DNA from: Sphingobium naphthae
Lineage (GTDB): Bacteria; Pseudomonadota; Alphaproteobacteria; Sphingomonadales; Sphingomonadaceae
Assembly: GCF_020782235.1 (NCBI RefSeq)
Contig: NZ_JAJGNO010000012.1
Span: forward strand, 1-64,000
Reading direction: 5' to 3'
DNA: 64,000 bases
Every line of letters starts with the position of its first letter. Positions within the stretch are counted from its first letter, which is position 1. Below are positions 1-9,722 of the stretch, in pieces. Made by a program: the position numbers and the translations under genes. The notes under the pieces were generated by a model. That model did no database searches and was not told the DNA's origin. It saw only the letters and a list, made by a program, of their open reading frames with translations.

Positions 1-74
1 ACACCCGAAACATAATCCGCAGACGGGTCACTTCTCGATGGAAAACCCGGGTCACTTCTCAGTGGAAATCAACA
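1..74. mobile_element. Terminus of an IS21-like insertion sequence
   Basis: Read on the minus strand from base 74, the sequence begins TGTTGATTTCC and carries two copies of GAGAAGTGACCC (complements at 25-36 and 49-60), 24 bp apart. IS21-family ends begin with TG and contain several short repeated transposase-binding sites, which fits. The helicase reading frame stops matching exactly at base 75, so base 74 is taken as the IS boundary. Only the end is in the window; the transposase genes istA/istB would lie to the left. The family call rests on the repeat layout and on memory of similar ends. Confidence 0.72.
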
Positions 75-572
75 GCGGTGGGCTTCGTCGAAGATCACCA
101 AATCCCACTTTGGTCTGCGGATATCGTCCGCCTTCCGGGCCGCGAACTCATAGGAGCAAATCACGACGCCGCCGCCCACTTCGAAAGGCCGGTGCTGACC
201 GGCCTTCTTCATGTCGTTGTAGGTTTTGGCTTCGAGGATGTGGCTCTTGATCGAGAACTTCTCGAACAGCTCCTGTTGCCACTGTTTGCGGAGCGATGCC
301 GGGACCACGAGCAGGATGCGCTGTTTGTGCTCGGCCCATTTCTGCGAGATCACCAAGCCCGCTTCGATCGTTTTGCCGAGGCCCACTTCGTCAGCCAGCA
401 ATACGCCTTTGGCATAGGGCGACTTCAACGCGAAAAGCGCGGCGTCCACCTGATGCGGGTTCATCTCCACGCGGGCTGAGGTCAGCGACCGGGTGAAGGC
501 ATCTTCGGCAGTTCCGGCGACGGTCAACCGGTGCGCGTGATAATGCGCCTGGATTGGCAGGTATTCAGTCAT
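69..572 (-). pseudogene. SNF2-family helicase, N-terminal part, cut by an IS element
   Basis: The frame encodes the first part of a superfamily 2 SNF2-type helicase. It has a Walker A motif LADEVGLGKTIEAG, motif Ia LLVVPASLRKQWQQEL, and motif II DEAH at the very end. The host sequence ends after DEAHR; the next codon and the stop come from the insertion sequence end at base 74. Full-length relatives run to about 900-1,100 residues, so the second RecA lobe and C-terminal domains are missing. The ATG at 572 follows a GGGGGA ribosome binding site; an ATG at 596 is possible. SNF2 helicases of this kind occur in restriction and phage-defence clusters (for example DISARM DrmD), but the partner genes are outside the window and that role is inference. 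Confidence 0.8.
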
Positions 573-799
573 GTTCCCCCGTTTGACCTTCGCCACTCAG
601 CCTAAATGATGCCCAGCGGCAGTAACCCCCGATTTCTAACGATAGGTAAGGGACGTAGCCGAATTCAACTACTTGAGGAACAGAAAAGGAACCGATTTGA
701 TTGGAGCTGTGGATATCCGCCCCTCTGAGGGCCAGTTCGGGAAGAGGGGCGCTTGGGGTAGCGGGCGCGCGTGCAGGCCCTGTGTGACCCGCCTAGGGG

Positions 800-2665
800 C
801 TAAGCGGCCCGGTTGCGCTTGCCCCGGCGGAGCGCGGTATCCAGACGCGCGGCGGCTTCACGTCGAGCAACATCGGCCTCCGCAATCTCGTCCTCGGTTG
901 CCGTCGCGATAACGGGGCGATTGAGAAGCGCGTCGCGCAACGCTTCGGCGTTCGTGGTGACAACCGTCCCGTCCCGAAGCGTGTAAGATTGACCGCCAGC
1001 GGCCAACTCGGGGAGGAAATTGAACGTCCCGACCGTGTTGCCCTCGTTATCGAACCTGATGCCCGCCGCTCCCCCGGCGAGGAGAATGGTGAGCGTCCGC
1101 ATTTCGCGGTCGCCAACCTTGTCCGCCGGATCGCACCAGACTGCATCAACGACATTGCGGATCGCCTCGCGCACCTTGAGGCGGGCATCGCGCATCGCTT
1201 CTATGTCGCCATCGTCTGCGAGTGCGTCCCGCACCTCCCATACTCGTTGAAGGTGGACGTTCGGCGCCAGCCGGCCTCGCGCTGCTTCCAGATCGCGTTC
1301 CACACGCACACGCTCGGCCTCCAGCTCGCGTTGTTCCCGCTTTATCGCCCGAAGCTCCTCGTCGAATTCGTCCTGATCCTCGTCATCGAATCTCGCCATT
1401 TTCCTGACCAGCCGTTTAGCTTCGGCCTTCTTGTTCTCGATGGCGCGGTTCAGCTCCGCCAGTCGGATCGCGAGCGGGCCGGACAGGTCTTCACGTTGGA
1501 AGAACCTCTCGTCCAACGCGAGGTGAAGCATGGCATCGAGCGCAGCCCGCTCGAAAATGCGGTAGTTGAAGAACTGGCTGTATTCGCAGCCGGTGTGACG
1601 GGCGGCGCTGTCGCATTGGAGATAGGAGTATCCGCCATCCTTCTTCGCGCGTCCCCGCATGGCCATCAGCCCGCCGCAATGCTTGCAGCGGACGAGTGTG
1701 GAGAACAGGTTGCGGGCATAGGGCGCATATCGCCCCGAACGGGTCTGCCATCGTTTCGACGCGCTCGCACGAGCGCGGGCAACGAGGTCGGCATCGACGG
1801 CGCGAGGGAAGACGTTTTCGATCCGCTCGCCGGTCTTTCTGCGCTTGCCGCTCTCGGTCACATGGGCCGGGTGATATTCGCCTTCGACGGCGGGATGCTT
1901 GAGCAGGATGCCAATGTAGCTCCATCCCCAGCCCTTGCGGGTCGTGGTCGCGCGGCCTTTGCCCCAACTCGGCACGCCGTTGTCGTTCAGGCGCTTGGCG
2001 ATGCCCCAATAGCCGATCCCATCTGCCGCCCATTCATATATCTGCTTCAGGACGGCCACGCGCTCGGGGATCAACTCGTAGCGGCGATTGTCGTGATCCT
2101 TGTCGATCCGTTCGCCGACGACCTTGATCCAAGCTGGCGGCTTGGCCGAAAGCACCTTGCCCTGACGCGTGAGCTGCTGCTTCCGCCGCCAAGCATCTGA
2201 GATAAGCTGGCTCTTCTTCTCGCTCTCGGTGTGATTGACGGTGGCGTGCATCACGATTTCCATGATGCCCATCAGGGCCATCGGGCCTTTGAGATAGGCG
2301 TCATCGAAAATGCGCTCGCCATCGACCGTCGCGATTTTGATGCCCCGGTCGCAGAGGTCTTCCATCCACCGCTGCGTGACGCGCGGTTCGAGGCGGCTGA
2401 GCCGATCGAGCTTGTGAACGACGAGGATGGTGCCCGCCGGCACGTCGCCGGCATCGACACTCCGACGCCACTTGCCGAGATTGCCGACGCTGAGGTGATG
2501 GCCCTTCCATGCGGACTGCCCCAAATCTTCAACGATTTGGATTACGTCCCAACCCTTGCGCTTGCAGAAGGCTTGGCATTCCTCAAGCTGCCGCTCCTTG
2601 GAGAAGCCTTTCTCCTGCCGCTTGGTCGAGAAGCGAATATAGATAACGGCATCGGTCACGCACAA
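800..2665 (-). CDS. Large serine recombinase (integrase)
   Basis: A 621-residue site-specific recombinase. The N-terminal resolvase domain (about 5-155) has the expected nucleophile Ser13 in YIRFSTKRQ and the conserved DRLSR at about 87-91. A recombinase domain follows (about 170-300). A zinc ribbon has cysteines near 327, 330, 351 and 360, then a long charged coiled coil runs from about 400 to 465. This is the full architecture of phiC31-type integrases, which recombine attP with attB through a covalent phosphoserine link. The gene starts only about 50 bp from the element boundary. It is probably the enzyme that moved the element; the directionality factor is not visible here. Confidence 0.93.
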   Translation of the reverse strand: MCVTDAVIYIRFSTKRQEKGFSKERQLEECQAFCKRKGWDVIQIVEDLGQSAWKGHHLSVGNLGKWRRSVDAGDVPAGTILVVHKLDRLSRLEPRVTQRWMEDLCDRGIKIATVDGERIFDDAYLKGPMALMGIMEIVMHATVNHTESEKKSQLISDAWRRKQQLTRQGKVLSAKPPAWIKVVGERIDKDHDNRRYELIPERVAVLKQIYEWAADGIGYWGIAKRLNDNGVPSWGKGRATTTRKGWGWSYIGILLKHPAVEGEYHPAHVTESGKRRKTGERIENVFPRAVDADLVARARASASKRWQTRSGRYAPYARNLFSTLVRCKHCGGLMAMRGRAKKDGGYSYLQCDSAARHTGCEYSQFFNYRIFERAALDAMLHLALDERFFQREDLSGPLAIRLAELNRAIENKKAEAKRLVRKMARFDDEDQDEFDEELRAIKREQRELEAERVRVERDLEAARGRLAPNVHLQRVWEVRDALADDGDIEAMRDARLKVREAIRNVVDAVWCDPADKVGDREMRTLTILLAGGAAGIRFDNEGNTVGTFNFLPELAAGGQSYTLRDGTVVTTNAEALRDALLNRPVIATATEDEIAEADVARREAAARLDTALRRGKRNRAA

Positions 2666-2697
2666 ACCCCCGGGATACCTCCCCAGCTTCTGCGTTG

Positions 2698-2730
2698 TGC
2701 GTTACTTTTCCGTTAGACAGTCATTTCGTG
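2698..2730. other. Attachment junction (att) of the serine-recombinase element
   Basis: On the minus strand the chromosomal gene reads CAC GAA ATG ACT (HEMT) and then runs into GTC TAA, where relatives continue with a second His to complete HEMTH. The change of sequence therefore falls within about 2716-2721. The exact crossover dinucleotide cannot be fixed without the other junction. Confidence 0.6.
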
Positions 2731-2955
2731 CAGGAAATGGCCCTGGAGATGGAGCGACTGGTCGCTAAAGTCGGCGCAGAAGAGGCCACCCTGCGGATGG
2801 AACCACAGGTCGCCGTCGGGCGCCATGGTGACGCGGCGGGGCTGGAGCGGCCACCAGGGGCGGTTGTGCACCCGCACCCGCGCATAGTCGATCGCATCGC
2901 CGAACAGGGAGCGGGCGAGCGCCACTTCGCCTGGCGTGAGCGAGCGGCTGGTCAA
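2713..2955 (-). pseudogene. 'vgr-related' metalloprotease-like protein, truncated by element insertion
   Basis: The 80-residue frame starts like a family common in sphingomonads (TPGEVALARSLFGDAIDY ... APDGDLWFHP ... LQGHFLHEMT). From memory of that family the intact protein is about 150 residues and continues HEMTHVWQ, a HExxH-type zinc motif. Here the frame leaves the family pattern right after HEMT and stops two codons later, so the catalytic motif is broken. Its ATG overlaps the stop of the upstream copper-chaperone gene by four bases, so the two were probably co-transcribed. The missing half should lie beyond the far end of the inserted element. Confidence 0.75.
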
Positions 2956-3437
2956 TGGGCGCTATTGTCGGCCGGCTGCGGGGCGGGGGCGGGAGTGGGG
3001 GCAGCGCCGCCTTCGGGCTTGCGGATGACCGCGTCGACCAGCAGCCGGTCGCCATTGGCGAGCAGGAAGGTGAGCTGCATCTTGCCGCGGCTGATGGCGG
3101 TGTCGTTGACGCCCCACAGCATCAGATGCTTGCCGCCCGGCGCGAAGGCGACCGTGCCCTTGGCCGGGATGTCGACGCTGCTGACCGGCTTCATCGTCAT
3201 GACGCCGCCTTCGTCCACCGTTTCGTGCATTTCGACCTTGAGCGCATAGTCGGTCAGCACGCCGCGCAGCTGCGTGCCGGCGTCGCCCCCATGCGCGACG
3301 AAATAGCCGGCGGCCGGGCGGTCCTTGTTGGGCGAAAGCCGCACCCAAGCCTGATCGATATAGGTGGGCGCCGGGTCCCCGCAGGCGCTCAGCGCCAGCG
3401 GCGCTGCAAGGGCGATGAGGGCAAGGCGACCGCGCAT
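2952..3437 (-). CDS. PCu(A)C copper chaperone, lipoprotein
   Basis: A 161-residue periplasmic copper-binding protein of the DUF461/PCu(A)C family, which supplies Cu(I) to cytochrome oxidase CuA sites. A signal peptide ends in the lipobox LSAC, so the protein is probably lipid-anchored. The copper ligands are visible: MHE with a following MTM, then GGKHLML about 21 residues later, matching the HM-x10-M-x21-HxM pattern. The C-terminal tail is rich in Pro and Ala. It diverges from dnaK and overlaps the truncated metalloprotease-like gene by four bases. Confidence 0.88.
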   Translation of the reverse strand: MRGRLALIALAAPLALSACGDPAPTYIDQAWVRLSPNKDRPAAGYFVAHGGDAGTQLRGVLTDYALKVEMHETVDEGGVMTMKPVSSVDIPAKGTVAFAPGGKHLMLWGVNDTAISRGKMQLTFLLANGDRLLVDAVIRKPEGGAAPTPAPAPQPADNSAH

Positions 3438-3495
3438 CCTTCACTCCATGTCTGTCTCGTTTCAGATCGGTTGCATAGGTAATCGCCCCAGCGCC

Positions 3496-3523
3496 TTGTG
3501 CCAAGGAAAAGCACGCCTATATC
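3496..3523 (+). promoter_or_regulatory. Possible dnaK promoter
   Basis: TTGTGC at 3496-3501 and TATATC at 3518-3523 are separated by 16 bases, upstream of the dnaK ATG. No convincing match to a heat-shock (RpoH) promoter was found by eye. A start site here would leave a leader of about 80 bases. Confidence 0.35.
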
Positions 3524-3612
3524 CCCCATGCAAACCGGCCTTGCCTTGGCGCTTTCGTGAGGTATGGGGCCTTCAACCGCTGAATTTGGATTTGGGGTTA
3601 AAAGAGGAAACA

Positions 3613-5511
3613 ATGGCAAAAGTTATCGGGATCGACCTTGGCACCACCAACAGCTGCGTGGCTGTGATGGACGGCGGCAAGCCCAAGGTCATCGAAAATG
3701 CGGAAGGGGCGCGGACCACGCCCTCGATCGTCGCCTTCGCCAAGGATGGCGAGCGCCTGATCGGTCAGCCGGCCAAGCGCCAGGCGGTCACCAACCCGGA
3801 CAACACGATCTTCGCGGTGAAGCGCCTCATCGGCCGCCGCTTCGATGACCCCATGACCAAGAAGGACATGGAACTCGTCCCCTATTCCATCGCCAAGGGC
3901 CCCAATGGCGACGCCTGGGTCAAGGCCGGCGGCCAGGATTACAGCCCTTCGCAGATCAGCGCCTTCACGCTGCAGAAGATGAAGGAAACCGCCGAATCCT
4001 ATCTGGGCGAGACGGTCACGCAGGCGGTCATCACCGTCCCTGCCTACTTCAACGACGCCCAGCGTCAGGCGACCAAGGACGCCGGCCAGATCGCGGGCCT
4101 GGAAGTGCTGCGCATCATCAACGAGCCGACCGCCGCGGCGCTGGCCTATGGCCTCGACAAGCAGGACGGCAAGACGATCGCGGTCTATGACCTTGGCGGC
4201 GGCACGTTCGACATTTCGATCCTGGAGATCGGCGACGGCGTGTTCGAAGTGAAGTCGACCAATGGCGACACCTTCCTGGGTGGCGAGGATTTCGACGCCA
4301 AGCTGGTGGAATATCTGGCGGCCGACTTCCAGAAGGCCGAAGGCATCGACCTCACCAAGGACAAGCTGGCGCTGCAGCGCCTCAAGGAAGCGGCCGAGAA
4401 GGCGAAGATCGAGCTGTCGAGCGCGCAGACGACCGAAGTCAACCTGCCCTTCATCACCGCCGACCAGAATGGTCCCAAGCATCTGGTGAAGACCGTGACC
4501 CGCGCCGACCTGGAGCGTCTGGTCGCCGACCTCATCAAGCGGACGATGGAGCCGTGCAAGAAGGCGCTGGCCGACGCAGGCGTGTCGGCGAGCGAGATCA
4601 GCGAAGTGGTGCTGGTGGGCGGCATGACCCGCATGCCTAAGGTGCGCGAAGCCGTGAAGGACTTCTTCGGCAAGGAACCGCATACCGGCGTCAACCCGGA
4701 CGAAGTCGTCGCCATGGGCGCGGCGATCCAGGCGGGCGTGCTGCAGGGCGACGTCAAGGACGTGCTGCTGCTGGACGTCACGCCGCTGAGCCTGGGCATC
4801 GAGACGCTGGGCGGCGTGTTCACCCGCATGATCGACCGCAACACGACCATCCCCGCCAAGAAGTCGCAGACCTATTCGACCGCTGACGACAATCAGCAGG
4901 CGGTGACGATCCGCGTGTTCCAGGGCGAGCGCGAAATGGCGGCGGACAACAAGCTGCTGGGCCAGTTCGATCTGGTCGGCATCCCGCCCGCGCCGCGCGG
5001 CGTGCCGCAGATCGAGGTGACGTTCGACATCGATGCCAACGGCCTGGTCAACGTGTCCGCCAAGGACAAGGGCACCGGCAAGGAACAGCAGATCCGCATC
5101 CAGGCGTCGGGCGGCCTGTCGGACGCCGACATCGACCAGATGGTCAAGGACGCCGAGCGCTTCGCTGAAGAGGACAAGAAGCGTCGCGAGGCGGCCGAAG
5201 CCAAGAACAACGCCGAAAGCCTGGTCCACACGACTGAGGCGCAGCTGGCCGAGCATGGCGACAAGGTCGATGCGAGCCTGAAGGGCGAGATCGAGACCGC
5301 CATCGCCGCGACCAAGTCGGCGATCGAGAGCGGCGATGCCGAGGCCATGAAGACCAAGGCGCAGGAACTCGCCACGGTCGCCATGAAGCTGGGCCAGGCC
5401 ATTTACGAGAAGGAACAGGCCGCGGCCGCATCGCCCGAGGCTGACGCGCCCAAGGCCGATGACGACGTCGTCGACGCCGAATTCTCCGAAGTGGACGACA
5501 ACAAGGCGTAA
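3613..5511 (+). CDS. dnaK: Molecular chaperone DnaK (Hsp70)
   Basis: A 632-residue Hsp70, the usual bacterial length. The nucleotide-binding domain starts [18 protein letters not shown] and contains [15 protein letters not shown] and [14 protein letters not shown]. The substrate-binding domain begins near [17 protein letters not shown], and the C-terminal tail is acidic ([16 protein letters not shown]). It folds and refolds cytosolic proteins with DnaJ and GrpE. The ATG at 3613 follows an AAAGAGGAA ribosome binding site; the frame is open further upstream, but that extension has no Hsp70 features. dnaJ follows after a 126-base gap containing a repeat. grpE is not here. Confidence 0.99.
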   Translation: MAKVIGIDLGTTNSCVAVMDGGKPKVIENAEGARTTPSIVAFAKDGERLIGQPAKRQAVTNPDNTIFAVKRLIGRRFDDPMTKKDMELVPYSIAKGPNGDAWVKAGGQDYSPSQISAFTLQKMKETAESYLGETVTQAVITVPAYFNDAQRQATKDAGQIAGLEVLRIINEPTAAALAYGLDKQDGKTIAVYDLGGGTFDISILEIGDGVFEVKSTNGDTFLGGEDFDAKLVEYLAADFQKAEGIDLTKDKLALQRLKEAAEKAKIELSSAQTTEVNLPFITADQNGPKHLVKTVTRADLERLVADLIKRTMEPCKKALADAGVSASEISEVVLVGGMTRMPKVREAVKDFFGKEPHTGVNPDEVVAMGAAIQAGVLQGDVKDVLLLDVTPLSLGIETLGGVFTRMIDRNTTIPAKKSQTYSTADDNQQAVTIRVFQGEREMAADNKLLGQFDLVGIPPAPRGVPQIEVTFDIDANGLVNVSAKDKGTGKEQQIRIQASGGLSDADIDQMVKDAERFAEEDKKRREAAEAKNNAESLVHTTEAQLAEHGDKVDASLKGEIETAIAATKSAIESGDAEAMKTKAQELATVAMKLGQAIYEKEQAAAASPEADAPKADDDVVDAEFSEVDDNKA

Positions 5512-5527
5512 GCCGATGCCTAACCCC

Positions 5528-5615
5528 CGTCATTCCGGCGAAGGCTGGAATCTCTCCTCCCCCGATCGCGCACGATCGGACGGCAGGAGAGACCCCGGCT
5601 GTCGCCGGGGTGACG
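5528..5615. repeat. Palindromic intergenic repeat (CATTCC...GGGTGACG type)
   Basis: Two inverted arms, starting CGTCATTCCGGCGAAGG and ending CGCCGGGGTGACG, enclose a smaller palindrome built on CGATCG. The same arms recur at 27069-27149. It lies between dnaK and dnaJ and could form a large hairpin in the transcript, possibly tuning dnaJ expression or mRNA ends (inference). Confidence 0.7.
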
Positions 5616-5637
5616 GACTGGGCGGGCGGGGATCCCA

Positions 5638-6774
5638 ATGACTACCGAAGTTGACTATTATTCGCTGCTCGAGGTCGAGCGCACGGCGGACGGCGCGGCT
5701 ATCAAGAGCGCCTATCGCAAGCTCGCGATGAAATATCACCCGGATCGCACCGGGGGATGCACCGACAGCGAGGCCAAGTTCAAGGCCGTGTCGGAAGCCT
5801 ATGAGTGCCTGAAAGACCCCCAGAAGCGCGCGGCCTATGACCGCTATGGCCATGCCGCCTATACCAATGCGCAGAACGGCGGAGGCGGCGGCGGGTTCCG
5901 TGGCCAGGCCGGCGGTTTTTCGGACCTGGGCGACATTTTCGAGACGATCTTTGGCCAGGCGGGCTTTGGCGGCGCGGGCGGACGGCAGCAGCAGCGGCGC
6001 GGCGCCGACCTGCGCTATGACCTGGAGATCAGCCTCGACGAAGCCTATCATGGCAAGCAGACGCAGATCGAGATCGAGGTGTCGGCCGCCTGCGACAGCT
6101 GCGACGGGTCCGGCGCGCAGCCGGGCACCGGCGTCAAGACCTGCTCCACCTGCGGCGGCCACGGCCAGGTGCGAGCGCAGCAAGGCTTTTTCGTGGTCGA
6201 GCGGACCTGCCCGTCCTGCCATGGCGCGGGCCAGGTGATCGAAAGCCCCTGCCGCGCCTGCCGCGGCGAGGGACGGGTGGACAAGCCCAAGTCGCTGTCC
6301 GTCACCATTCCCGCGGGCGTTGACGAAGGCACGCGCATCCGCTTGACCGGCGAGGGCGAAGCGGGCGCGCGGGGCGCGCCGGCGGGCGACCTGTATATCT
6401 TCCTGCATGTGAAGCGGCATCCGATCTTCGAACGGGACGGCACGACGCTCTTCTGCCGCGCGCCGGTCAGCTTCACCACCGCGGCGCTGGGCGGCGTGAT
6501 CGAAGTGCCGGGGCTCGACGGCAGCCGGCACGAGATCAAGATCCCCGTCGGCATCCAGTCGGGCAAGCAGATCCGCCAGCGCGGCGCGGGCATGCCGGTG
6601 CTGAACGGCCGGGGCCAGGGCGACCTCGTCATCCAGGTCGATGTGGAGACGCCGACGCGCCTGAGCGCACGGCAGAAGGAATTGCTCGAAGCCTTCCGCG
6701 AGACCGAGACGGGCGAGGAATGCCCGCAATCGACCGGCTTCTTCGCCAAGCTCAAGGAAATGTGGGGGGACTGA
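5638..6774 (+). CDS. dnaJ: Chaperone protein DnaJ
   Basis: A 378-residue type I Hsp40. The J domain spans about 1-70 with HPD at 34-36, which stimulates the DnaK ATPase. A Gly/Phe-rich linker follows (about 80-125, [14 protein letters not shown]). The zinc region has four CxxCxGxG units: [24 protein letters not shown] and CRACRGEG. The C-terminal substrate-binding domains are complete. It lies downstream of dnaK in the classical order. Confidence 0.98.
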   Translation: MTTEVDYYSLLEVERTADGAAIKSAYRKLAMKYHPDRTGGCTDSEAKFKAVSEAYECLKDPQKRAAYDRYGHAAYTNAQNGGGGGGFRGQAGGFSDLGDIFETIFGQAGFGGAGGRQQQRRGADLRYDLEISLDEAYHGKQTQIEIEVSAACDSCDGSGAQPGTGVKTCSTCGGHGQVRAQQGFFVVERTCPSCHGAGQVIESPCRACRGEGRVDKPKSLSVTIPAGVDEGTRIRLTGEGEAGARGAPAGDLYIFLHVKRHPIFERDGTTLFCRAPVSFTTAALGGVIEVPGLDGSRHEIKIPVGIQSGKQIRQRGAGMPVLNGRGQGDLVIQVDVETPTRLSARQKELLEAFRETETGEECPQSTGFFAKLKEMWGD

Positions 6775-6789
6775 TTCCCCCCGATTGGG

Positions 6790-6861
6790 ATGACGTGCTC
6801 CTGCGAAAGCAGGAGCCCAGTTCCGCGTGTTGAACTGGGTTCCTGCCTTCGCAGGAACACG
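6790..6861. repeat. Palindromic intergenic repeat (TCCTGCGAAAGCAGGA type)
   Basis: Inverted arms GTGCTCCTGCGAAAGCAGGA and TCCTGCCTTCGCAGGAACACG surround a short inner stem (CCCAGTTC...GAACTGGG). It separates the convergent dnaJ and permease genes and may act as a two-way terminator. A second copy is at 19715-19798. Confidence 0.7.
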
Positions 6862-6868
6862 CTGTCCT

Positions 6869-8164
6869 TCATGCCTTTGAGTGCCGCTCGCGCCGCGCCC
6901 ATGCGTAGAAGGGCAGGCCCGCGAGCATCAGCAGCAGGCTCGATCCGCTGGCGACCAGGCCCGCGCCCCACAAGGTCCAGAGCGCATAGCCCAGGCCGAT
7001 GACCGCGGCCGGCACCACCAGCCGGAAGCGCAGGCTCGCCAGCGCGCAGCCGACATAGAGCCACAGCGTGGCGGATGTCGCCAGCAGCGCCATCGCCGTG
7101 AACAGCGCCACCAGCCCCTGCAGGCTGTTGGCGACCAGCATCAGGCTGGCGAGGATGGTCGAGAGGATGAGGGCGCGGCGCGGCGTGCCCTTCGCATCCG
7201 TCGCCGCCAGCCAGCGCGGCAATTCGCCGCCGCGCGCCATCGCCAGCGGCACTTCGCCCTGCAGCAGCGTCCAGCCATTGAGCGCCCCCAGGCAGCTGAC
7301 CACGACGAAGATCGCCACCAGCCCGGCGGGTCCGGGCGACCAATAATGGCTGACGAACGCGCCGAAGGGCGAGCCGGTCTGCGTTTCCGCCGCCGGCAGG
7401 GTCAGGGCGATGCCTGAACAGACGAACAGATAGATGAGCCCGGTCACCGCCGTGCCGATCAGCGTCGCGCGCGGTATGGTGCGCGCGGGATCGCGCACCT
7501 TGTCGGCCGCGACGCTCGCCGATTCAAAGCCCAGCAACGCCCAGAGCGTCAGCGCGGCCGAAGCGGTGATGCCGGCGCCGGTCAGGCCCTGCGCGGGGAA
7601 GGGCGCGATGTCCGCCCGGCCGCTGCCCAGGATCAGCAGCAGCAGGACCAGGACGACGACGATCGGGACCAGCTTGATCGCCGTGGTGCCGATCTGCGTC
7701 AGGCCAGCCGCCCGCGCGCCCGCCAGGTTGATGCCGGTCATCAGCCAGAGGAAGCCGATCGAACAGAGCGCCCCCATGCCCGGCCGGGCGAGCGCGGGCA
7801 CAAGGCTGCTGAGATTGGCGGTCGCCGCGACCGCGATGGTGACATTGGTGATGATGAGCGAGATCCAGTAGATCCAGCCGATCGCAAAGCCGGCGAGCGG
7901 CCCATAGGCGCGCGCGATCATCTGCGACGCGCTGACATCGGGCATGGCGACGGTCAGCCGCGCGATGACGAAGGCCAGCACCAGCGACCCGGCGATGGTG
8001 AACACCCATCCCGCCACCGCGTCCCAGCCGAAGGGGGCCAAGCTGGCCGGCAGCAGGAACACGCCCGATCCGATCATATTGCCCATGACCAGCGCGATGC
8101 AGGCGGCAAGGCCCAGCGTGCGGGAGGAGGGCGAGGCGGCGGGGGGCTGTGGCTGATGGCGCAT
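6869..8164 (-). CDS. APC-family amino acid permease
   Basis: A 431-residue inner-membrane transporter of the amino acid-polyamine-organocation family. The first helix has the substrate-binding motif GNMIGSGVFLLP. About twelve hydrophobic segments follow, and ALLGFESASVAADKVRDP corresponds to the helix 6 region of AdiC/YjeH-like proteins. Substrate cannot be read from sequence. Transcribed in the same direction as the downstream-numbered symporter gene, 84 bases away. Confidence 0.85.
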   Translation of the reverse strand: MRHQPQPPAASPSSRTLGLAACIALVMGNMIGSGVFLLPASLAPFGWDAVAGWVFTIAGSLVLAFVIARLTVAMPDVSASQMIARAYGPLAGFAIGWIYWISLIITNVTIAVAATANLSSLVPALARPGMGALCSIGFLWLMTGINLAGARAAGLTQIGTTAIKLVPIVVVLVLLLLILGSGRADIAPFPAQGLTGAGITASAALTLWALLGFESASVAADKVRDPARTIPRATLIGTAVTGLIYLFVCSGIALTLPAAETQTGSPFGAFVSHYWSPGPAGLVAIFVVVSCLGALNGWTLLQGEVPLAMARGGELPRWLAATDAKGTPRRALILSTILASLMLVANSLQGLVALFTAMALLATSATLWLYVGCALASLRFRLVVPAAVIGLGYALWTLWGAGLVASGSSLLLMLAGLPFYAWARRERHSKA

Positions 8165-8248
8165 GGCGCGTGCCTAATCGCGCCGCGGCCGGAATGCCAG
8201 AGGCTGGTGGGGCAGGAGGCGGGACGCGATCGCCCCGCCTGCGCGCGT

Positions 8249-9550
8249 TCAGCTCAGGACCGGCACGCCTTCGCCCTGATAGGCGGTTTCGTCCAGCAGT
8301 CCTTCGCGCTTGGCGACCAGCGTGGCGACCAGCACCTGGCCCGCGACATTGACGGCGGTGCGGCCCATGTCGAGGATCGGGTCGATGGCGAGCAGCAGGC
8401 CGGCGCCCTCCAGCGGCAGGCCGAGCGTCGAGAGGGTGAGCGTCAGCATCACGATCGCGCCGGTGAGGCCCGCCGTCGCCGCCGATCCCAGCACCGACAC
8501 GAAGACGATCAGCACATAATCGATGAAATGCAGCGGGATGCCGTAGAAACCCGCGACGAAGATGGCGGCGAGCGCGGGGTAGATGGATGCGCAGCCGTCC
8601 ATCTTGGTGGTGGAGGCGAGCGGGATGGCGAAGGCGGCATAGCCCTTGTCCACGCCCATGCGTTCGGTGACGGTTTCAGTGACGGGCAGGGTGCCGACCG
8701 AGGAGCGCGACACGAAGCCCAGCTGGATCGCGGGCCATGCCTTGGCGAAAAAGGGTCCGGGCCGCAGCCCGTTGGCGAGCAGCAGCGTCGGATAGACGAC
8801 CAGCAGCACCAGCGCGAGGCCGAGATAGATGGCGGCGGTGAAGACGCCAAGTTGCGCCAGGGCGCTCCAGCCATAGGTGGCGATGGCGGTGCCGATGAGC
8901 GCGGCCGAGCCGATCGGCGTCAGGCGGATGATCCAGCCCAGGATCGCGCGGACCACCGCCAGCAGCGATCGGACGAAGGCGAGAAACGGTTCGGCCTTGT
9001 CCCCGACCTTCAGCGTCGCGAGCCCGACCACGATCGAGATCACCAGCAATTGCAGGATGTTGAAGGACAGGCTGGTGGTCGCGGCGCCATTTTCCAGTTT
9101 CGTGCTGCCCGACAGGGCCAGGCTGTTGCCGGGAACCAGCCCCTTGAGGAAGTCGAGCCAGCCGCCATAGCTGTCGGGCTTGCCGACGGCGAGCGCGGTG
9201 CCGCGCAGGCCTGCGCCCGGTTCCAGCAGCAGGCCGATGGCGATGCCGATGCTGACTGCGATCAGGCTGGTGATGGCGAACCAGAGGAGGGTCTGGCCGG
9301 CAAGGCGTGCGGCATTGTCGAGCGCGCGCAGATTGGCGATCGACGCGACGATGGCGGCGAAGACCAGCGGCGGCACCACGGCCTTGAGCAACGACACGAA
9401 GATCGCGCCCAGCGTCTTGAGCGCGGTGGCGAGCCAGTTGAGGTCGCCGTCCGGCCCCGCGCCCATCTGTCGCGCGACAAGGCCCAGCAGCAGGCCAGCG
9501 ACCATGCCGACCAGAACCTGGAACCCGAAACTGCGATAATTCAACGCCAT
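8249..9550 (-). CDS. Dicarboxylate/amino acid:cation symporter (SLC1/DAACS family)
   Basis: A 433-residue secondary transporter of the DctA/GltP type. Signature segments are SSVGTLPVTE (hairpin 1), STTKMDGCASIYP (equivalent of the NMDGT motif) and AIDPILDMGRTAVNVAG (helix 8), plus multiple transmembrane helices. Usual substrates are C4-dicarboxylates, glutamate or aspartate driven by Na+ or H+. The start at 9550 (MALNYRSFG) was chosen because sequence upstream of it lacks family features. It diverges from the M20 peptidase gene across 172 bases that should hold both promoters. Confidence 0.88.
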   Translation of the reverse strand: MALNYRSFGFQVLVGMVAGLLLGLVARQMGAGPDGDLNWLATALKTLGAIFVSLLKAVVPPLVFAAIVASIANLRALDNAARLAGQTLLWFAITSLIAVSIGIAIGLLLEPGAGLRGTALAVGKPDSYGGWLDFLKGLVPGNSLALSGSTKLENGAATTSLSFNILQLLVISIVVGLATLKVGDKAEPFLAFVRSLLAVVRAILGWIIRLTPIGSAALIGTAIATYGWSALAQLGVFTAAIYLGLALVLLVVYPTLLLANGLRPGPFFAKAWPAIQLGFVSRSSVGTLPVTETVTERMGVDKGYAAFAIPLASTTKMDGCASIYPALAAIFVAGFYGIPLHFIDYVLIVFVSVLGSAATAGLTGAIVMLTLTLSTLGLPLEGAGLLLAIDPILDMGRTAVNVAGQVLVATLVAKREGLLDETAYQGEGVPVLS

Positions 9551-9722
9551 GACGCTTTTCCCCTGGGGCGGACGGGCGCCTATATCGGATGACAGCAGCC
9601 TGAATGCGCGCAAGCAATTCTTTCAAGGGGGTGCAGCGCGGATAAGGGCGCGCCAAAGCGATTGGCCGCGCCCGGCGGCTGTGCCACAGAAAGGCGAATC
9701 CATCATCGGGGGAGCAGAATAT

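Larger units (their letters stand above)
1..2717. mobile_element. End of an integrated element carrying a serine recombinase
   Basis: The interval holds a large serine recombinase gene at its outer edge and a helicase fragment deeper in. It stops abruptly inside a conserved chromosomal gene at about 2717. A recombinase next to the junction and a host gene cut at the junction are what integration by this enzyme family produces. The other end, and the rest of the interrupted gene, lie left of the window, so size and cargo are unknown. Bases 597-799 hold no convincing gene. Confidence 0.78.

Noticed and set aside
3364..3612. Earlier start for dnaK
   Set aside because: The extra 83 residues do not resemble Hsp70, and the ATG at 3613 has the good ribosome binding site.
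3598..5256. Long antisense frame opposite dnaK (552 codons)
   Set aside because: Mirror frame of a strongly biased gene; rich in repeated His/Leu/Gly/Arg, no ribosome binding site or known domain.
8156..9592. 478-codon plus-strand frame opposite the symporter
   Set aside because: Antisense shadow; composition dominated by Gly, Arg, Asp and Gln without any motif.
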